DNA of 64,000 nucleotides from Deinococcus sp. YIM 134068 (GCF_036543075.1 NZ_JAZHPF010000002.1:248001-312000), one strand, 5' to 3'. Positions 50,425 to 59,903 are shown, counted from the first letter of the stretch. Notes: a model not told the origin generated them from the letters alone. Made by a program: numbers and translations.

Positions 50425-50453
50425 GTGCCAGGGGAAGGAGTCCTGGCACTTTC
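50425..50453 (+). terminator. Terminator after the chitinase
   Basis: GTGCCAGG / CCTGGCAC form a perfect 8-bp stem with a 9-base loop, followed by TTTCG. In the gap 50401-50937 only this and the repeat at 50660 are recognised. Confidence 0.55.
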
Positions 50454-50659
50454 GCTGTGGTGGGGAGCCGTGCCCCGAGGACCTTTCAGGGGCCGGACCG
50501 CTCTCATGGTCGGTGCCCGGAGGATGCCGGGCAGACAATGCGCCCAGCCGGGTGAGGATGTCCCGTCACAAGGGGTAGAAGCGGCAAGAGCAGGGCGAGG
50601 AGGTTCATCACCCGTCGGATTGGCTCCGTGCCCGGAGTGTAGAGCAGTTGACATTGAAA

Positions 50660-50732
50660 TTGTCATGCTGAGCGTCAGCGAAGCATCTCGGCACAGGATG
50701 GATGAGGCCCTTCGCTTTGCTCAGGGTGACAA
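50660..50732. repeat. 73-bp interspersed imperfect palindrome, copy 2
   Basis: It has the same length and layout as 1240-1312: TTGTCATGCTGAGCG at the left, GCTCAGGGTGACAA at the right, with AGCGAAG / CTTCGCT inside. It lies between the chitinase and AnmK genes. Confidence 0.8.
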
Positions 50733-50937
50733 ATGTTCTTCTGTCAAAGGCTTGAGTGGTCGCCACCGGTGGTCCACAAGCGGTATAACCTGCGGGCACG
50801 CCCGTCACCCCCCAGACGCTCCCGACCCAGCGGAGGCCCCTTTCCATGCCGTCCGGTATTCACCCCGCTCCTGGTTTCGCCTCCCCGCTGCCGCCCGGCG
50901 AGATCGGCCCGTCCCCGTCCGCCATCCGGGGCGGCGC

Positions 50938-52104
50938 ATGACCCGCGCGCCGAGGCTGCTCGGCCTGATGAACGGCACGAGCGTGGACGGCATCGACGCG
51001 GTGCTGATCGAGCTTCCGGGCTGGCCGGAGCTGGACGGGCCGGGCCTCCCGCCCGCGCTGGTCGGCCCCGCCCCCCGCGCCACCGTGCTGGAACACCGCT
51101 ACACGCCCTTTGCCGACGACCTGCGCGCCGCGCTGCTCGCCGCCTGCCGGAACGAGGCGCGGACGAGCGACCTCACCCAACTGCACTTCTGGCTGGGCGA
51201 GGCGCTGGCGGAGGCGGCGGCGGACCTCGCGCCGGGGGCCGACCTGATCGCCAGTCACGGCCAGACGGTCCACCACATTCCGCAGCGGGACGAGGGACGG
51301 GGCTGGCACACGCGCTCCACCCTCCAGCTCGGCGAGGCGTCGGTGATCGTGGAGCGGACGGGCAGGCCGGTCGTGTCGGACTTCCGGCCCCCCGACCTCG
51401 CCGCCGGCGGGCAGGCCGCGCCCCTGGTCCCCTTCGCCGACCGCCTGCTGTACGCCGAGGCGGGCGTGCGGCGGGCTGTGCACAACCTCGGCGGGATCAG
51501 CAACCTCACGTACCTGCCCGGCCTGAGCGAGGCGGGCGTCCTCGCCTTCGACACGGGACCGGCCAACGCCCTGATCGACGAGGCCGCCGAACTCTTCCGG
51601 CGGCGCTACGACGAGGGGGGCCGCCTGGGGGCCGCCGGGGACGTGGCGGACAGCCTGGTGGAGACGTGGCGGCGGGACCCCTACCTGGAGGCACCCCCGC
51701 CCAAGTCCACCGGGCGCGAGCGCTGGAACCTCCGCGAGCTGCCGGGGGTGTACGAGCTGAACGCCCCCGACATCGCCGCGACCGTGACGGCCTTCAGCGC
51801 GCGGACCATCGCGGACGCCTACGCGCGCTTCGTGCTGCCCCTCGGCCTCGACGAGATCGTGGTGGCGGGCGGGGGCGCGTACAACCCCACCCTGATGGGG
51901 CACCTGCGCCGTCTCCTCGCCCCGGTCCCCGTCGTCACCTTCGAGGAGCGCGGCTGGAATTCCAGTGCGCGCGAGGCCGCCGCCTTCGCGGTCCTGGGGT
52001 ATTACGCCTACCGGGGCTGGCGCAACACCCTGCCGGGAACGACCGGCGCGCGGCATGCCGTCGTCGCCGGGAAGCTGTCCAGGCCGTGGACCGATCCCCA
52101 GTGA
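50938..52104 (+). CDS. anmK: Anhydro-N-acetylmuramic acid kinase
   Basis: This encodes 388 residues; the ATG at 50938 is the first that gives the normal N-terminus ([18 protein letters not shown]; most relatives have S at the N position). It phosphorylates and opens 1,6-anhydro-MurNAc to MurNAc-6-phosphate, a peptidoglycan recycling step in the cytoplasm. [53 protein letters not shown] and [13 protein letters not shown] are the ASKHA-fold landmarks of AnmK. No other recycling gene is nearby. Confidence 0.95.
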   Translation: MTRAPRLLGLMNGTSVDGIDAVLIELPGWPELDGPGLPPALVGPAPRATVLEHRYTPFADDLRAALLAACRNEARTSDLTQLHFWLGEALAEAAADLAPGADLIASHGQTVHHIPQRDEGRGWHTRSTLQLGEASVIVERTGRPVVSDFRPPDLAAGGQAAPLVPFADRLLYAEAGVRRAVHNLGGISNLTYLPGLSEAGVLAFDTGPANALIDEAAELFRRRYDEGGRLGAAGDVADSLVETWRRDPYLEAPPPKSTGRERWNLRELPGVYELNAPDIAATVTAFSARTIADAYARFVLPLGLDEIVVAGGGAYNPTLMGHLRRLLAPVPVVTFEERGWNSSAREAAAFAVLGYYAYRGWRNTLPGTTGARHAVVAGKLSRPWTDPQ

Positions 52105-52204
52105 CGGCGACCGTTTCTCTGCGGCCCGGCTCCGGGAAGATGCGCCGTGGTCCGCGCTGCCGAGCCAGCGGTGCTGAGCGGGTGGCACTGGGAGGGGTCA
52201 CGTC

Positions 52205-52239
52205 CCCATTCGTCCCTATTCGTCGTCCCTATTCGTCGT
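52205..52239. repeat. Short tandem repeat
   Basis: There are two full 13-base copies of CCCTATTCGTCGT (52214-52226 and 52227-52239) and a partial CCCATTCGT before them. It lies in the 271-bp gap after anmK, which shows no gene. Confidence 0.7.
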
Positions 52240-52375
52240 CCCTTTTTGCGTCCTGGAGGCCGCTCCTCTCAACCTGTCAGATTCCCCCGGCTGAGAACTG
52301 GAGCGACACCCAAGCGGTTCGGCAAGACGTTTCAGGTCTCCGCGTGCTCCCGAGGAGAGGCCACCGCGAGCCGCG

Positions 52376-53491
52376 TTACTCGTAGTCCTCGACGCGCCAC
52401 TCGTCCTTCCAGTCCAGGTACGCCATCTCCCCGTCGAACCGCACCGGCAGCCACACGTACCCCGCCCGCGACGTGTCCGGCGCGGCGAAGACCTCCGGGT
52501 CGTCCTGCTCGTACCGCGCGAAGTATTCACCGGGGCGTCCGCTCGCGAAGGCCGTCTCGAACATCCGGGCGGCCCGCCGCGCATCGACCTCCCGCTCTCC
52601 GAGCCAGCGGTCGGCGAGGGCGATATAGAGGTCTTTCTTGTGCGGGTGCTTGAATACCGAACAAATCTGCGAACGGTACGACGTGCGCGCCTCGTCGTCC
52701 GGGTGAGGGTCGCCCAGCACCGTCCACGGCCCGTGGTACGTCCGCGCCACCGCCACCTCCGAGGCGTTCGGGAAGTACCCGGTGGTGCCCGACGTGAACA
52801 GGTAGTGCAGATGACCGCGCCGGAAGTACGCGGGGGCCTCCCGCACGAACGGCGGGTGGGGCTGCGGGAAGTGGGTGGAGTAATACCCCGTCACGTCCGT
52901 GGAGTCCCCCGTGAGGTCCGCGCAGATCAGCTCGCTGTGGACCCGCTCGAAGTAGAAGTACGCCTTGCCGTCGGTGGGGTCCACGACCAGATCGAAGTCC
53001 CCGGCGCTCATGCCCAGCGGTCGCAGGTTCGTGCGGACGATGCGGTACGGACCGAGGAGCGAGTCGGCGACGAGGACCGTGGATTTCTGCGTGTCGTCGG
53101 GGTACATCACCTTGACCCAGCAGACGTACTGGCCGGTGAGGCGGTTGTGGATGATGTGCGGGCGGTCCATCTTCTGCGCCGGGTGTAGGGGCGAGGTGGG
53201 ATCGTCCAGGACGGGCGGGATGATCACGCCGAGGTCGTCCCAGTTGTACAGGTCGCGCGAGGCGTAGCAGCGGACGCCCCAGTGCCAGATGTCGCTCCCG
53301 CCGGTGGTGCGCTCCTTGTTCTCGCCGTACCAGTAGAAGGTGCCGTTCTCGAACAGGATGGACCCGCCGTGGGCCTGAATGAGGTGGCCGCCCGTGTCCA
53401 GCCAGAGCCTACCGGGGGTGATGGAGGTGCGCCTCGCCGTTCCGCTCTGCTGGCCGGAAGAGGAGCCGTGATCAAGTTTTTCTGTGGTCAT
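52376..53491 (-). CDS. Intracellular GH43-type enzyme, exo-beta-1,3-galactanase-like
   Basis: This encodes 371 residues; the ATG at 53491 follows AAAAGGAA. It has no signal peptide. The opening LDTGGHLIQAHGGSILFENGTFYWYGENK-like region matches GH43 subfamily 24 enzymes, which strip galactose from the beta-1,3-galactan core of arabinogalactan proteins; in that group the usual GH43 base Asp is replaced, as here. Later landmarks are MDRPHIIHN, DLVVDPTDGKAYFYFE and REAPAYFRRGHLHYLFTSGTTGY. It is last in a leftward set with a binding protein and a ROK regulator. The exact substrate is inferred. Confidence 0.82.
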   Translation of the reverse strand: MTTEKLDHGSSSGQQSGTARRTSITPGRLWLDTGGHLIQAHGGSILFENGTFYWYGENKERTTGGSDIWHWGVRCYASRDLYNWDDLGVIIPPVLDDPTSPLHPAQKMDRPHIIHNRLTGQYVCWVKVMYPDDTQKSTVLVADSLLGPYRIVRTNLRPLGMSAGDFDLVVDPTDGKAYFYFERVHSELICADLTGDSTDVTGYYSTHFPQPHPPFVREAPAYFRRGHLHYLFTSGTTGYFPNASEVAVARTYHGPWTVLGDPHPDDEARTSYRSQICSVFKHPHKKDLYIALADRWLGEREVDARRAARMFETAFASGRPGEYFARYEQDDPEVFAAPDTSRAGYVWLPVRFDGEMAYLDWKDEWRVEDYE

Positions 53492-53753
53492 GGAGTTCCT
53501 TTTGTGAGAGGAGCCGGATAGGGTCTCCCCTTCCCCGCGTCCGCTCGTGGGCAGGGGCGAGGACGGGCCGACGGGACAGGCGGCCTGGAAGCACTGGGCG
53601 ACGGGCTGACGTGCTCGCCGTTCACGACGTGAGACCGGTCCGTTTGGGGGTGCCACGACTGGAGCGGCGCGTGTGAGGCCGCCGCGTCAGCACAGGTCCA
53701 GTCCGTGCGAGCCGACGGCCCTCGCCTTCCTCTTCGCTGGAAATGCCTGCCGT

Positions 53754-55016
53754 CTACCTCAGCGCGGCTTGCAGTTGCGCCAGGTACTCCTCGGGACTCA
53801 GGTCGCCCGTCACGAGGAGTTGCACGTTGTCCTGCGAGACCGCCGTCGCCTTCGCGGAGAAGTACGCCTCGAACCACAGGTAGCCCTTCCTGGCGGTGTT
53901 GAGCTTCTGCTGGGTCAGCGTGGTCAGTGCGGGAACGTTGGCAGGCATCTTCGTCACCTTGAAGCCGGTGAGCATGCCGAGGTCGCCCATCGCGCGGTTG
54001 GCGTAGTTGGCGAAGACGTATCTCATCCAGTCGCCGAGTGCCGCGTCGTTCTGAGACTGGTTGACGGCGACGGTGAGGCCGGTGTTGATCGACCAGTCGT
54101 TCAGGGTGCCCCTGCCGCCCCTGACGAGCGGGGTGTTGAAAAACCCGATGTTCCCCACGCCGATCTTGTTGCGGGCGGGGTCGTTGAAGGTCCGCAGCTC
54201 CCAGCTCCCCATGTAGAACATGGCCGCCTTGCCCCCCAGGAAGGTATCCACGGCGGTGTCGTAGTCGATGGTGTTCACGCCCCGACCGAAATACCCCTTC
54301 TGGCCCATGTCCTGCACGGCGCGCGCCGCCTCCACGAAGGCGGGGTCGGTGAGCTTCAGGGTGCCCGCCTTCACGCGGTCCATCGCGTCGGCCCCCAGCT
54401 TGCGGACGGCGTACCCGCCCATCAACCGGGTGAGCGGCCACTTCTGCTGACCGGACGCGGCGAACGGCTGGATGCCCCTTTGCCTGAACTTCTCGGCGGC
54501 GGCGAGCATCTCGTCCCAGGTGCGGGGTTCCTTGAGGCCACTCTCCGCGAAGAGTTTCTTGTTGTACCAGAAGCCCTCGATGTTGAGTTCGAGCGGCAGG
54601 CCGAGGAGTTTTCCGCCGGTGAGCTTCTTGTTCAGGTCCACGGCGACCGGGTTGAGCTGGTTGTAGATGCCCAGCCGCCTGAAGGTCGCCTCCAGGTCGG
54701 TGGCCTGGCCCTGCCGGGCGAGTTGTTGCAGGAAGGCGGGTTCGCCGATGGAGTACAGGGTGGGCAGGCTCTTGCTGGCGGCGAGAAGTTGGAGCTTCTG
54801 CGTCATCTCGGTGGTGTTGCCCTGGTACTGGTACGCGAAGTTCGGGTGGGTCTTCTGGTACTCCCTGGACAGCTCGCTGATGACGCGGGTGTACCCCACG
54901 TCCTCGTTCTGGCTGGACAGAAAGACAACGGTCTTCCGGCCCTGCGCGCCCGCGCTGGAGAGGGCGGCACCGAGCAGCAGGGCGGTCACGGCGGTGCAGC
55001 GGGCGGTCTTGGTCAT
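53754..55016 (-). CDS. Sugar ABC solute-binding protein without adjacent permeases
   Basis: This encodes 420 residues; the ATG at 55016 is followed by a signal peptide (TAVTALLLGAALSSAGAQG). It is family 1/CUT1 type: VVFLSSQNEDVGYTRVISELSREYQ, LPLELNIEGFWYNKKLFAESGL, TFLGGKAAMFYMGSWELRTF. Genes for permeases and ATPase are absent around it; it may use the permeases at 60005-61776 or others elsewhere. It lies 55 bases after the ROK regulator stop and 262 before the GH43 gene on the same strand, suggesting control by that regulator. Confidence 0.93.
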   Translation of the reverse strand: MTKTARCTAVTALLLGAALSSAGAQGRKTVVFLSSQNEDVGYTRVISELSREYQKTHPNFAYQYQGNTTEMTQKLQLLAASKSLPTLYSIGEPAFLQQLARQGQATDLEATFRRLGIYNQLNPVAVDLNKKLTGGKLLGLPLELNIEGFWYNKKLFAESGLKEPRTWDEMLAAAEKFRQRGIQPFAASGQQKWPLTRLMGGYAVRKLGADAMDRVKAGTLKLTDPAFVEAARAVQDMGQKGYFGRGVNTIDYDTAVDTFLGGKAAMFYMGSWELRTFNDPARNKIGVGNIGFFNTPLVRGGRGTLNDWSINTGLTVAVNQSQNDAALGDWMRYVFANYANRAMGDLGMLTGFKVTKMPANVPALTTLTQQKLNTARKGYLWFEAYFSAKATAVSQDNVQLLVTGDLSPEEYLAQLQAALR

Positions 55017-55071
55017 AACGCACTCCTTGAGGAAGAACCTGGGGACACGGGGCGGTGTGGCCGTGGGTGGC

Positions 55072-56295
55072 TCAGCGCAGGTGGGTCATTCCGGCTCCTT
55101 CCGCGAGCGTTCCGAAGTCGAACGCGCACTGCACTGCGAGGCTGGCGGCCCCGCGTGCCCAGGGGGTGAAGTCGTCGTCGGACCAGGCGTCGATCACGAC
55201 GGGGAGGTCGTCGGCGAGGCCGTCGAAGGCGCGGGCGCGGACGGCCTCCCGGAGAGGGTCGAAGAACAGGGGACCGAGCCGGGTGCCCTCGCCGCCGATG
55301 ACGATCAGCTCGGGGTCGAGGGTGTTGACGAGGTACGACAGGTGCGTGCCGAGCAGCCGTCCGGCATCGGCGAGGAGGCTGGCGGCCCCGTCGTGCCCAC
55401 CCTCCGCGAGCGTGACGAGTTCGTTCACGGTCGTGATCTGCGGGGCGAGGTCAGGATGCCGTTCTTGAAACTGGGACAGCAGGGCGGGTTCGGAGGTGTA
55501 CGCCTCCAGGCAGCCCCGGCGGCCACAGGAACACGGGCGGCCATCCGGGACGACGACGTTGTGACCGAACTCGCCCGCGCCACCCCGGCGACCACGGTGG
55601 AGTTCGCCGCCCAGGACGAGGGCGCTGCCCAGGCCCCGCCCGAGCGCGACGGTGAGGAAGTGGGCGCTGTGCTTGCCGTGCCCGAAGAGGCGTTCGGCGG
55701 CGGCGAGGCTGTTCACGTCGTTGTCGATGTGGGTGGGAAGGCCCGTGCGCTCCCGGACGAGGGGCGCGAGGGGCACGTTCCTCCAGCCGAGCAGCGGCGC
55801 ATGGACGACGTTGCCCTGAAGGGCGTCGATCACGCCGGAAAGACCGATGCCTATGCCGATGACATGGGTGGGGTCGATGCGGGCGCGCCGGGAGAGCGCC
55901 TTGCAGAGACGCGCGATCTGGGAGGCGACCTCGTGGGGGTCGTGCCCATCCAGGGGTTCGGTGACGTGCGCGAGAACGGCGGTGGAGAGGTCGGTGAGGA
56001 CGGCCATGATGCGGTCCTCGCGGAGCTTGAGGCCGACGGCGTAATGCGCGGTGTAGTCGATGTCGAGGAGGATGGGGCGGCGGCCCCCGCTGCTGCCGGC
56101 CTCGCCGACGCTGCGTTCGGTGAGGAGGCGGTCCCCCATGAGTTCGGCGGTGATGCCGGTGATGGAGGCGGAGCTGAGGCCGGTCAGTTCGACGAGTTGG
56201 GTGCGACTGACGGGGCCGAGTCGTCTCAGATGGTTGAGGATGACGCGGCGGTTATGGGCGCGCAGGACGCCGAGATCGCCTCTGGCTGGGGCCAT
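55072..56295 (-). CDS. ROK-family transcriptional repressor
   Basis: This encodes 407 residues from the ATG at 56295, after GGGAGG; a start at 56376 would add 27 residues lacking a ribosome site. An N-terminal winged HTH (VLRAHNRRVILNHLRRLGPVSRTQLVELTGLSSASITGITAELM) is followed by a sugar-kinase-like ROK domain with GIGIGLSGVID and HIDNDVNSLA. The zinc motif GEFGHN ... CSCGRRGCLEAY is also present. This is the NagC/XylR repressor type, answering to a sugar or sugar phosphate. It heads a leftward operon with a binding protein and GH43. Confidence 0.94.
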   Translation of the reverse strand: MAPARGDLGVLRAHNRRVILNHLRRLGPVSRTQLVELTGLSSASITGITAELMGDRLLTERSVGEAGSSGGRRPILLDIDYTAHYAVGLKLREDRIMAVLTDLSTAVLAHVTEPLDGHDPHEVASQIARLCKALSRRARIDPTHVIGIGIGLSGVIDALQGNVVHAPLLGWRNVPLAPLVRERTGLPTHIDNDVNSLAAAERLFGHGKHSAHFLTVALGRGLGSALVLGGELHRGRRGGAGEFGHNVVVPDGRPCSCGRRGCLEAYTSEPALLSQFQERHPDLAPQITTVNELVTLAEGGHDGAASLLADAGRLLGTHLSYLVNTLDPELIVIGGEGTRLGPLFFDPLREAVRARAFDGLADDLPVVIDAWSDDDFTPWARGAASLAVQCAFDFGTLAEGAGMTHLR

Positions 56296-56310
56296 ATCCG
56301 CCTCCCTGAG

Positions 56311-56331
56311 TTGGCTTATTGTGTGAGCTAA
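56311..56331. promoter_or_regulatory. Possible ROK operator
   Basis: TTGGCTTA and TGAGCTAA form an imperfect inverted repeat (6 of 8 pairs) around 5 bases, 16 bases before the ROK start. TT-N-rich ends with AA partners resemble sites of NagC/XylR-type regulators. It is likely autoregulatory if real. Confidence 0.4.
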
Positions 56332-56411
56332 CTGGAGCGTAACATCGGGGCCGGTCCGGGTCAAGCGGGCGTTCATGGCGTGACGCCGCCCGCTCTTTCC
56401 ACCGCCGGGCA

Positions 56412-56560
56412 GTTGACGCCTGATGTGAATTGCAGATCGGGCAGCGGGGGCGTTTTCGCTGTTCAGCAGGAGGACGAGCGCCGCTCGTCACCCCCCTCCC
56501 CGACCCTCTGCTTCGCAGCTTTGCAAGTCCCCCACAAGGAGGGAGGGAAAAGAAAGCACG
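56412..56560. mobile_element. Partial, inverted relative of the 160-bp MITE-like element
   Basis: GACGCCTGATGTGAATT (56412-56428) is the terminal repeat, and the next ~45 bases (GCAGATCGGGCAGCGGGGGCG, then the region to 56463) are nearly the reverse complement of 12244-12293. The C-rich/G-rich dyad follows (56485-56555), but no second terminal repeat could be found, so the far end is lost or diverged. Confidence 0.6.
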
Positions 56561-56597
56561 TCTGGAACGCTCTCTTCTTATTGACCATCGAGCGGAG

Positions 56598-58139
56598 TCA
56601 GGCGGGCGTCGATGCTGGCCCGGCGCTCAGCTCCAGCCAGTCCAGTTCCTCCTCGACGAGGTGGTAGGCGTCGTCCCCGATCCTCCCGGTGCGGCGAAGC
56701 TCGGCGAGGGCCTGGCGGGCCGCCCCGACCGCCCGCTGCCGCAGCACGTTGTCGCGCGTGTCACGCGGGTCTCCCCCGCTCCGGGTCTGGGCCAGGGCCT
56801 CCCGGTATTCGAGCTTCAGGCGTTGTGCGGCCCCGGAGTCGTCGCCATCCAGGCTTCCCAGGGCCGCCCCCAGCGCCGCGCCCCGCGCCAGGCTGGTTTC
56901 CGTCTCCACCGTCGTGTCCTGGGGCAGCCGCAGCCGCAGGAGTAGCGGGCGCAGCGTCAGGCCCTGAAGCACCAGCGTGCCCAGCACGACGACGAAGGCG
57001 GTGAGCTGGATGAAGTCCCGCTCCGGGAAGCCCTCCGGGAGCGCGAGGGCCGTCGCCAGCGTGACGATGCCGCGCATCCCCGACCAGCCGATCACCAGCC
57101 CGCTCTTCGCCCGCAGCGGGGCCGTGGAGGGTGGGGCCGGGTGGACGCCGGACGGGCGACACCTTCCCCGTGAGAGGGCGTAGGACAGCGCCCAGAGCAG
57201 GCGCACGAGGATCACCACGGCCAGGATGACGAGCGCGGCGACGAGCGAGCGCCGGAGTTCCGCCCCGCCCAGCACCTCCAGAATCGGCCCCAGCTCCAGG
57301 CCGATCAGGGTGAAGGCCAGGACGTTCAGCACGAAGGTCACGGCGTCCCAGACGGCGAAGGTCGGCACCCTCAGCCGCGCCGCGAGACCCGACCGCCTCG
57401 CCGCCGTCAGGCCGAAGACGACCGTCGTGACCACGGGGGAGAGGCCCAGCCGCTCGGCGAGGAGCCAGATGGCGAAGGTGAGCACGAACTGGACGACGAC
57501 CGAGGTGGGGGCGTCGTCGATGCGCCCGATCAGCAGGCCGACCGGCCAGTTCAGCAGCCACCCGACCGCGACGCTGCCGAACACCACGAGGGCGAAGGTC
57601 GGCAGCGCCCCCACCAGACTGAAGCTCCCGGCGGCCACCGCCCCGACCGCCAGGGTGTAGATCAGCAGGGCGGAGGCGTCGTTGAGCAGGCTCTCGCCCT
57701 CCAGAATCTTGCGGAGGCGGTAGGGCGGGTTGACCTGCCGCAGGACGGCCAGCGCGGCCACGGCGTCGGGAGGGGCGAGCAGGGCACCGAGGGCGATGGC
57801 CGCCGCCCAGGGCAGGTCGGGGAAGAGCAGCCGGGCGGTGAGGGCCACGGCGACCGTCGTCAGGCCGACCGCCACCACGACGAGCGACAGCACCGCCTGC
57901 CAGTTCTCCCGCAGGTCGCGCAACGAGGTGTCGTAGGCCGCGTCCAGCAGGATGGGGGCGACGAACACCGCCAGGATCAGTTCGGGGGGCAGCTCGAAGC
58001 GGGGCGCTCCCGGAAGGAATGCGACGACCGCCCCGCCCACCGCGAGAAGGGTGGGAGAGGGGATGCTCAGCCGCCGGGCGACGACGGAGAGGATGGTCGC
58101 GCCGAGCAGGAGGCCGAGCAGGGTCTCGAAGAGGGGCAT
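56598..58139 (-). CDS. CPA1-family Na+(K+)/H+ antiporter
   Basis: This encodes 513 residues; the ATG at 58139 opens directly into a membrane helix (LFETLLGLLLGATILSVVA). About twelve membrane segments run to residue ~400. The ion-site motifs are LLAPPDAVAALAVLRQ and EGESLLNDASALLIYTLAV (the ND pair of electroneutral CPA1 exchangers), with GWSGMRGIVTLATALALPE later. A soluble C-terminal tail of ~110 residues has charged helices (REALAQTRSGGD). It exchanges cations for protons across the cytoplasmic membrane. It is not functionally tied to the sugar genes on either side. Confidence 0.94.
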   Translation of the reverse strand: MPLFETLLGLLLGATILSVVARRLSIPSPTLLAVGGAVVAFLPGAPRFELPPELILAVFVAPILLDAAYDTSLRDLRENWQAVLSLVVVAVGLTTVAVALTARLLFPDLPWAAAIALGALLAPPDAVAALAVLRQVNPPYRLRKILEGESLLNDASALLIYTLAVGAVAAGSFSLVGALPTFALVVFGSVAVGWLLNWPVGLLIGRIDDAPTSVVVQFVLTFAIWLLAERLGLSPVVTTVVFGLTAARRSGLAARLRVPTFAVWDAVTFVLNVLAFTLIGLELGPILEVLGGAELRRSLVAALVILAVVILVRLLWALSYALSRGRCRPSGVHPAPPSTAPLRAKSGLVIGWSGMRGIVTLATALALPEGFPERDFIQLTAFVVVLGTLVLQGLTLRPLLLRLRLPQDTTVETETSLARGAALGAALGSLDGDDSGAAQRLKLEYREALAQTRSGGDPRDTRDNVLRQRAVGAARQALAELRRTGRIGDDAYHLVEEELDWLELSAGPASTPA

Positions 58140-58175
58140 GCATCAGTGTCGCCGGGGTCCCAACATTTTGAAATA

Positions 58176-58216
58176 CATAACAAATCGGCCATTTTCCGCA
58201 CTGCGCGCTTGTTATG
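58176..58216. promoter_or_regulatory. Spaced inverted repeat before the second importer
   Basis: CATAACAA (58176-58183) and TTGTTATG (58209-58216) are perfect 8-base inverted arms, 33 bases centre to centre, about three helical turns. The right arm runs into TATGCT, a possible -10. It could bind a dimer or tetramer that controls the importer. Confidence 0.45.
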
Positions 58217-58249
58217 CTCCCGCCAGATTCACCTCATGGGAGGAAGCTT

Positions 58250-59692
58250 ATGAACCGCAGACTGACCCTGACCGCCCTGCTTCTCAGTTCCAGTGCCGTC
58301 GTCTCCACGGCGAGCGCCGCGCCCGGCGCGTGGCGGGGCACGATCTACATGGTCGCCGCCGACTACACGCCCGACTATCCCGGCGTGAAGAACCCGCTCA
58401 AGGTCTTTCAGCAGATCGCCAGCGAGTACGAGAGGAAATATCCCGGCATCAAGATCAGGTTCCACAAGGAGCCGGTTCCCGACACGAACACCATGATCCG
58501 GGTCAAGGCGGCGGCGGGCGAGCTGTACGACATCTACTGGGCGCAGTCCTACAGCCTGAACTCGACGTTGCCCAGGGGGGTGGCCGCCGACCTCGCCCCA
58601 GCGTTCAAGCAGCCCAACCCATACATCCCCGGCAACAAGGCCTGGCAGGACGTGATGGACAAAGCACAGCTCGCCGAGAGCCGCAACCCCAGGGGCGAGG
58701 TTTTCACACTCAGCGGCGACAAGGTGGTCTACACCATCTTCTACAACAAGGACCTGTTCAGGAAGGCCGGAATCACGAAGGCTCCGGCGACCTGGCCCGA
58801 GCTGATCGCGGCATCGAAAAAACTTCAGGGCGCGGGCATCTACCCCATGCACGCGGTCCCGGCCTACCCGTGGTGGAGCCGCCACTTCCTGTCGGACCTG
58901 TACTCGAAGGACTACGCGCGGCTCGCGGGCTACGACGGGCTGCCCGGCCAGTCGCCGCTCGACGAGGCGGTGGCGATCTCCAAGGGCATCCTGACGCCCA
59001 AGGACGACCGCTTCATGTCGTGGTGGCCGATCATGAAGCAGTTCACCGACACCTGGCCGAAGGACTACATCGCCGCCGACCCCGGCAAGAACTACGACGC
59101 CTTCCAGGACTTCGTGGGCCAGAAGGAGGCCATGATCTACGAGGGCAGCTACAAGGTCCGCGACATGCTGGACTCCGGCGTGAAGTTCCCGGTGGGGGCG
59201 TTCAACTTCCCGAAACTCAGCAAGAACGAGAGCAAATACGCGACCGGCGCGAACACCGCCAACGCCTACGCGGGCACGGGCGGCCTCCAGTACGCGATGA
59301 GTACCCCGCTTTCCAACAAGACCATGCGCGAGAAGGGCAAGACGGAGGCCGTCCTCGACTGGATGCGCTACTTCGGCACGCCGCGTAACCTCCAGCGCCT
59401 CACCGCCGAGCAGGGCACCTACGCGCCCACCTGGCCCGGCACGAGCGTCAAGCTCGCCCTGAGCAACTTCGACGCGGGGGCCGTCACGGCCCAGCTCAAG
59501 CTGCCCGAACGTTCCATCGGCACGGCGAACGCCTCGGCCAACCTGGGCTGGGTGGACATGCAGAAGATTTTCGGGCTGTACCTCAGCGGCAACCTCACGC
59601 TCGATCAGGCGAGGGCACAGGCGCAGACGGTCCTCGACCGCGCCGCGCAGGACTACGCCCGCAAGAACAAGGTGGACCTGTCGAAGTATTAG
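58250..59692 (+). CDS. Sugar ABC importer, solute-binding protein (second set)
   Basis: This encodes 480 residues; the ATG at 58250 follows GGGAGGAAG. A signal peptide (LTALLLSSSAVVSTASA) precedes IYMVAADYTPDYPGVKNPLKVFQQIASEYERKYPGIKI-type family 1 sequence. YTIFYNKDLFRKAGI and KEAMIYEGSYKVRDML are lobe landmarks. It is longer than average for the family and unusual in its N-terminal YTPDYPGVKN insert. Two permeases follow after a strong hairpin. The ligand is probably an oligosaccharide; which one is not evident. Confidence 0.92.
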   Translation: MNRRLTLTALLLSSSAVVSTASAAPGAWRGTIYMVAADYTPDYPGVKNPLKVFQQIASEYERKYPGIKIRFHKEPVPDTNTMIRVKAAAGELYDIYWAQSYSLNSTLPRGVAADLAPAFKQPNPYIPGNKAWQDVMDKAQLAESRNPRGEVFTLSGDKVVYTIFYNKDLFRKAGITKAPATWPELIAASKKLQGAGIYPMHAVPAYPWWSRHFLSDLYSKDYARLAGYDGLPGQSPLDEAVAISKGILTPKDDRFMSWWPIMKQFTDTWPKDYIAADPGKNYDAFQDFVGQKEAMIYEGSYKVRDMLDSGVKFPVGAFNFPKLSKNESKYATGANTANAYAGTGGLQYAMSTPLSNKTMREKGKTEAVLDWMRYFGTPRNLQRLTAEQGTYAPTWPGTSVKLALSNFDAGAVTAQLKLPERSIGTANASANLGWVDMQKIFGLYLSGNLTLDQARAQAQTVLDRAAQDYARKNKVDLSKY

Positions 59693-59850
59693 GAGGAGCG
59701 GTCAGCTTTAAGCTCTCAGCTTTCAGCCGTCAGCGGTCAGCAAAGACAGGCGTCACGCTGAGAGCCGACCGTTCAGGAGACCCCATGTGTGATTTCGCCT
59801 TTCTCTTGACCACCCTCAGCCACACCTGGCCCATAGGCCGGGCCGCCTGA

Positions 59851-59903
59851 CGGCAGGCCGGGACACCGCCCACGCGCGTGCTTCCCGGCCTGCCGCCTTT
59901 TTT
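59851..59903 (+). terminator. Strong hairpin between binding protein and permeases
   Basis: CGGCAGGCCGGGA / TCCCGGCCTGCCG is a perfect 13-bp stem with T6 behind it, the best intrinsic terminator in the window. It lies inside the importer operon (gap 59693-60004), so permeases depend on readthrough or another promoter. GGTCAGC-like short repeats lie at both ends of the gap (59698-59742, 59938-59975). Confidence 0.85.
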
